In this document: positions 60,835 through 64,000 of the stretch, one piece after another
Position numbering within the stretch: the first letter of the stretch is position 1
Layout: the number at the start of each line of letters is the position of its first letter
From: Panopea generosa
Lineage: Eukaryota > Mollusca > Bivalvia > Adapedonta > Hiatellidae
Assembly (NCBI GenBank): GCA_029582155.1
Contig: CM055908.1
Coordinates: 17,669,906 to 17,733,905, forward strand
Length of the DNA: 64,000 nucleotides
Direction of reading: 5' to 3'
Notes under the pieces: generated by a model
The model's input: only the letters and a program-made list of their open reading frames with translations
Databases searched by the model: none
What the model was told of the DNA's origin: nothing
Translations under genes and position numbers: made by a program

Positions 60835-61500
60835 ATCTATTCTGAAAAACAGAGAGAAAAAAATATATGCCACTGTGTCGAACATGAGTGGTACCATTCA
60901 AATGTTATAAACAAAACAGTATTAGCAAAATGAATATATTACCTACAAGAGGACAACAACCGCCTTGGAACATCTAGTGGCAAAACTACAACTGTGGATA
61001 TTTAATCTGGTTTCCGGGTGCACCACTCAATCTCGCTTTACCCCCGTCGAGACATTACAATGTCATCAGTTAAACTGATTTCTTGGAAACACGTTGGACA
61101 TAATTATTTTGGAAATAGCAGGCTAGATTCATTTTACTTGCCATAGACTTGGTAAAAGTTGCTGTTCAAAATCGATTGTGCTGACATGTGAGTGGTCTAA
61201 CAAATGTATTTGTCCAGAACGTTGCTGCGGTATTTCAAAGCTTATAGTTTACTCATATTTATCAGCCATATTTGTGTCGATTGATTTTCATTTGTTGATT
61301 TATTGGTTGATTTTATTTATTTATTTACCTATATATTTATTTAGTTATTTATCATTTATTAATCATTAATTAATCAATTAATTAATTTATTCATTAAGTT
61401 ATTCATTCATTTATTAATTCATTAGTCCGTCCGTCCGTCCGTTCTTCTGGAGCTGCAGTTGTGGGTTGCGTTGCCAGTACAGAATGGCATTATGAGATTT
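60835..61500. other. Unassigned, with (TTTA)n and (GTCC)n stretches
   Basis: Imperfect ATTTATTTAT-type runs at about 61300-61420 and a GTCCGTCCGTCCGTCCG run at 61425-61442. No gene motif. Confidence 0.6.
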
Positions 61501-61568
61501 CTTGGTACTTGTGGGGTGCAAATGTGCACCCCACAAGTGCGAAATGCGTACAGAATGGCATTGTGGGG
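61477..61568. repeat. Perfect 14-bp hairpin flanked by 20-bp direct repeats
   Basis: ACTTGTGGGGTGCA (61507-61520) and TGCACCCCACAAGT (61525-61538) form a perfect stem with loop AATG. GTACAGAATGGCATT(A/G)TG(A/G)G occurs at 61477 and 61548 on either side. Confidence 0.75.
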
Positions 61569-61763
61569 TTAATTCCATTTTTTACACATTTTTCTTTTAC
61601 TTTTTTTTCACCTTATTTCATTCTTTTTTAGTGTCATTAGGGTTGGATCTCAAGGTTTGTGACATTAGGGTTAGAAAGAAAATATGTTTTGTTTTGTTTT
61701 ATGAAAAATAGATGTTTTTATAACATATAAAAACAGAACCCCTCAACATCACTTCCGCCAGAA

Positions 61764-61822
61764 CGTCCGTCCATCCATCCATCCATCCATCCATCCATCC
61801 ATCCATCCATCCATCTATCTAT

Positions 61823-61876
<54 letters not shown>

Positions 61877-61883
61877 TTTTTTT

Positions 61884-61958
<75 letters not shown>

Positions 61959-61965
61959 TTATCAT
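61764..61965. repeat. Compound (CCAT)n-(TTTA)n microsatellite
   Basis: CCATCCAT units change through CTATCTAT to TTTA repeats, broken by a poly(T) run at about 61860-61887. Confidence 0.97.
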
Positions 61966-61969
61966 TTAT

Positions 61970-62325
61970 TCATTCATTTGTTTATTTATAGATTTATTCC
62001 TCAATTTACCCACATTTCTACCATTTTTTGTATCTAGTATGATATGCGCATTGGCGACTTAGACATTAACATTGAATATATATCACACTTTGTAAAGTTC
62101 TTGTGACACTATCAGTGTGGTTCAACATCGTCTTATACCTTCTACAGAGTCCCATGACTTGCGTGATATTTTTATTTGATGCTATTGTAATTATTGTATG
62201 TATATGATATGACGAGACATTTAAAAATTATACATACACAGGGAGTGTCTTAATCTGCCATACATTTTCAAAGTTAACTGGCTACGCGTGAGATTAATTG
62301 CCTTTGGTTATTTACAAAGAATCTC
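61970..62325. other. No recognisable feature
   Basis: Nothing supported. Confidence 0.3.
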
Positions 62326-62332
62326 TGAAAAT

Positions 62333-62368
62333 GGCATGCTCTCTCAATATTGCCAAAGAGAGCATGCC
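62333..62368. repeat. Perfect 12-bp stem hairpin, 12-nt loop
   Basis: GGCATGCTCTCT and AGAGAGCATGCC are exact reverse complements. Confidence 0.65.
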
Positions 62369-62419
62369 GTATTATCTTAGGTGATCAATATTCAACATTT
62401 GCAGACGCTATGAAGTTAA

Positions 62420-62740
62420 TATATGCACTTTCCATTGATTAAAGAATATTTTTCCAAAAAAACAAAATTTATGTTCAGAGTTTCAAAAAACAATGCACCT
62501 TCCTATATGACAAATATGTTTAATATCCATAACAACGTTCGAAGAAATCTACGTTCAACAAATGAATTAAACTTTATCACTCCAAAACCCAACAGGGAGT
62601 TATTCAAAGGAAGTTTGTCTTACTCAGAAAATTTAATCGGAAATAGTATAATTATAATAATACCGGTTAATATCAGAAACTGTACTACAGTCAAAAGCTT
62701 TACAACAAATTGTGTTAAATGGTTACAAACAGAATAAAAT
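62420..62740 (+). pseudogene. LINE ORF2 C-terminal tail fragment
   Basis: The 104-codon frame ends in a TAA. It carries NNAPSYMTNMFNIH, NVRRNLRSTNELNF, ITPKPNRELFKGSLSYS, IIIPVNIRNCTTVKSF and NCVKWL. This order matches the tail found in many jockey/CR1-type LINE polymerases: P.Y....F..H.Y.LR....L..P.P..E..K.S..Y.G...WN.LP..I.....V..FK..L. The WN.LP part is changed to NSIIIIIP. RT and endonuclease are not present upstream, so it is a 5'-truncated copy, though its visible frame is unbroken. Confidence 0.6.
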
Positions 62741-62744
62741 ACTT

Positions 62745-63512
62745 CATATGTCCTGAATATATATTTTAGTAATAATTAAATAATTATTATCGCAAGTGCT
62801 GCAAATAAGCCACCACCTCCAATGTACACACATAAAATATTAACTGTAAATAATATAATTTTATTTTGTGGTTGTAACAGATGTAGTGATATTCACTTTC
62901 TGAATTATTTATATATACATAAAAAAGAAAAGTTCTAAAAAAATAATATACATGCAGTTATCATTTTTTCATGTACAACCAATTTGCTTGCAATGCATAA
63001 AATGTTTTGATATTATTTTGCTATTTTATTTTGTAAATGATATATAAATATAACTTTAGAGGACTCCAAGGAATATCAGGCTACCGTAGTTGGGCTACCT
63101 TCTTTAAATGAAGACTTTAATTAATTTAAACATTCAATAGTTTATTTCTTTACATTGCTCCTGTATTTCTTATATATCTCTGTAACTGTTCAGTTTTTAC
63201 GTGTATGTGTATAAAGCAAGTTGGTTATACATTCCTAACAGTGTGTATACAATACTTCAAATTATTAGTCTTTCAGAAATTTAATTTCTATTTAAATATA
63301 TTTTGTGGTCATAGTGTGTTTCATAACCACAACAATTCATATTTCATGACACTTTTGTTCATATTAATTTCATATTTCAAGTTATTCAGTATGCCATCCT
63401 TGTGTTTTCTTCTCCCCCATTGAATAACATTATATGTATTCTTGTAACCAAGGGAAATAAAGAAATAAATGATCCTGTTACACGTTCTATCATGCAAAAA
63501 TTAGTTTTAATG
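62745..63512. other. No recognisable feature
   Basis: May hold the 3' UTR of the LINE fragment, but no tail repeat is recognised. Confidence 0.35.
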
Positions 63513-63515
63513 TAT

Positions 63516-63753
63516 GGGTACTCCGTGGTCGAGTAGCATAAGGCGCCGTCCCAAGAACACCTAACTCTTGTAGGTTGTAGTGCGAGTTATGCTCGCTTCA
63601 AACAAAACTTTATGTGAGAAAGATTGCTAGTTACTTGCGGAAGGACGGTGATTCTACTCAGATTCATTCTGAGGTCTTTCTCCGTCAATAAAACTGGATA
63701 TGCCATATATAACATGAAATGTGTTGAAATGGCGTTAAATCCCATTAAAAAAA
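63516..63753 (+). mobile_element. SINE family 1, near full-length copy
   Basis: Head GGGTACTCCGTGGTCGAGTA and GGCGCCGTCCCAAG, with a weakened B box (GTAGTGCGAGTTATGC). The body keeps CTTTATGTGAGAAAG, CTAGTTACTTGCGGAAGGAC, ATGCCATATATAACATGAAA and GTTAAATCCCATT with a short A tail. Flanks AGTTTTAATGTAT and AGTTCCATGTAT may be a decayed TSD. The overlapping open frame at 63624-63974 is a by-product. Confidence 0.88.
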
Positions 63754-64000
63754 GTTCCATGTATTTTGACCTTTTTGGAAATTATGCTATTGATTGTTAT
63801 CTACTTACTACTTTGCACTCTGGCCACAATATAATAAAACTCGCTTATGCAATTTATAACAACTTACCAATATACACGTATCTTAACAACAGCGATTCTG
63901 CATTGATTACTATGTTAATTTGTTTCTTTCTGCCTAAGTCTAGTAATTCACAAACGACTTCTATTTATACATAATTGATGGCAGCATAATCCTCATCCCG

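Noticed and set aside
63624-63974. 116-aa open frame at the right end
   Set aside because: Its first third is SINE sequence and the remainder has no recognised motif.

Overview
This is an AT-rich animal genomic window, most likely from a mollusc and probably a bivalve. The evidence is indirect: several tRNA-derived SINE copies of the type widespread in bivalves, an APE-type LINE whose ORF1 carries a 2A-like peptide, a BEL/Pao retrotransposon relic, many foldback/MITE-like elements and about ten minisatellite arrays. I found no convincing host exon, rRNA gene, functional tRNA gene, operon or CRISPR array. The window reads as intergenic or intronic DNA built from mobile elements and tandem repeats.

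Layout. 0-2.1 kb: decayed LINE reverse transcriptase, a SINE with a perfect 13-bp target-site duplication (TSD), and a 13-bp tandem array. 5.1-11.5 kb: SINE copies, a 79-bp array, a minus-strand LINE RT relic and a LINE 3' tail relic. 12.5-18.15 kb: the only intact element, a LINE with ORF1 (coiled coil plus L1-ORF1p-like RNA-binding region, preceded by a 2A-like motif) and ORF2 (endonuclease, reverse transcriptase, C-terminal zinc-knuckle-like motif). ORF2 lies in the same frame as ORF1 behind one TAA and has no AUG before its endonuclease domain. 18.2-25.8 kb: foldback element, short arrays, pogo-like remnant, mostly unassigned DNA. 25.8-27.1 kb: BEL/Pao integrase and C-terminal relic on the minus strand, running into a 3.5-kb 59-bp satellite (27.2-30.7 kb). 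31.6-49 kb: MITE-like and foldback elements (31.6, 32.2, 32.8, 35.1, 48.6 kb), a 17-bp array (39.5-40.6 kb) and two SINEs. 50.2-53.8 kb: an inverted pair of a ~520-bp repeat. 54.5-60.8 kb: 52-bp, 5-bp, 40-bp and 42-bp arrays. 61-64 kb: tetranucleotide repeats, a hairpin flanked by direct repeats, a LINE tail relic and a SINE.

How the parts work together: only the 12.5-18.15 kb LINE looks able to encode its proteins. ORF1p would bind the element RNA; ORF2p would nick the target and prime reverse transcription. The SINEs would depend on LINE machinery in trans, but no SINE tail here clearly matches this LINE's hexanucleotide 3' end. Short open frames elsewhere, including the long ones inside the 59-bp, 42-bp and 13-bp arrays, are best explained by chance or by repeat periodicity.
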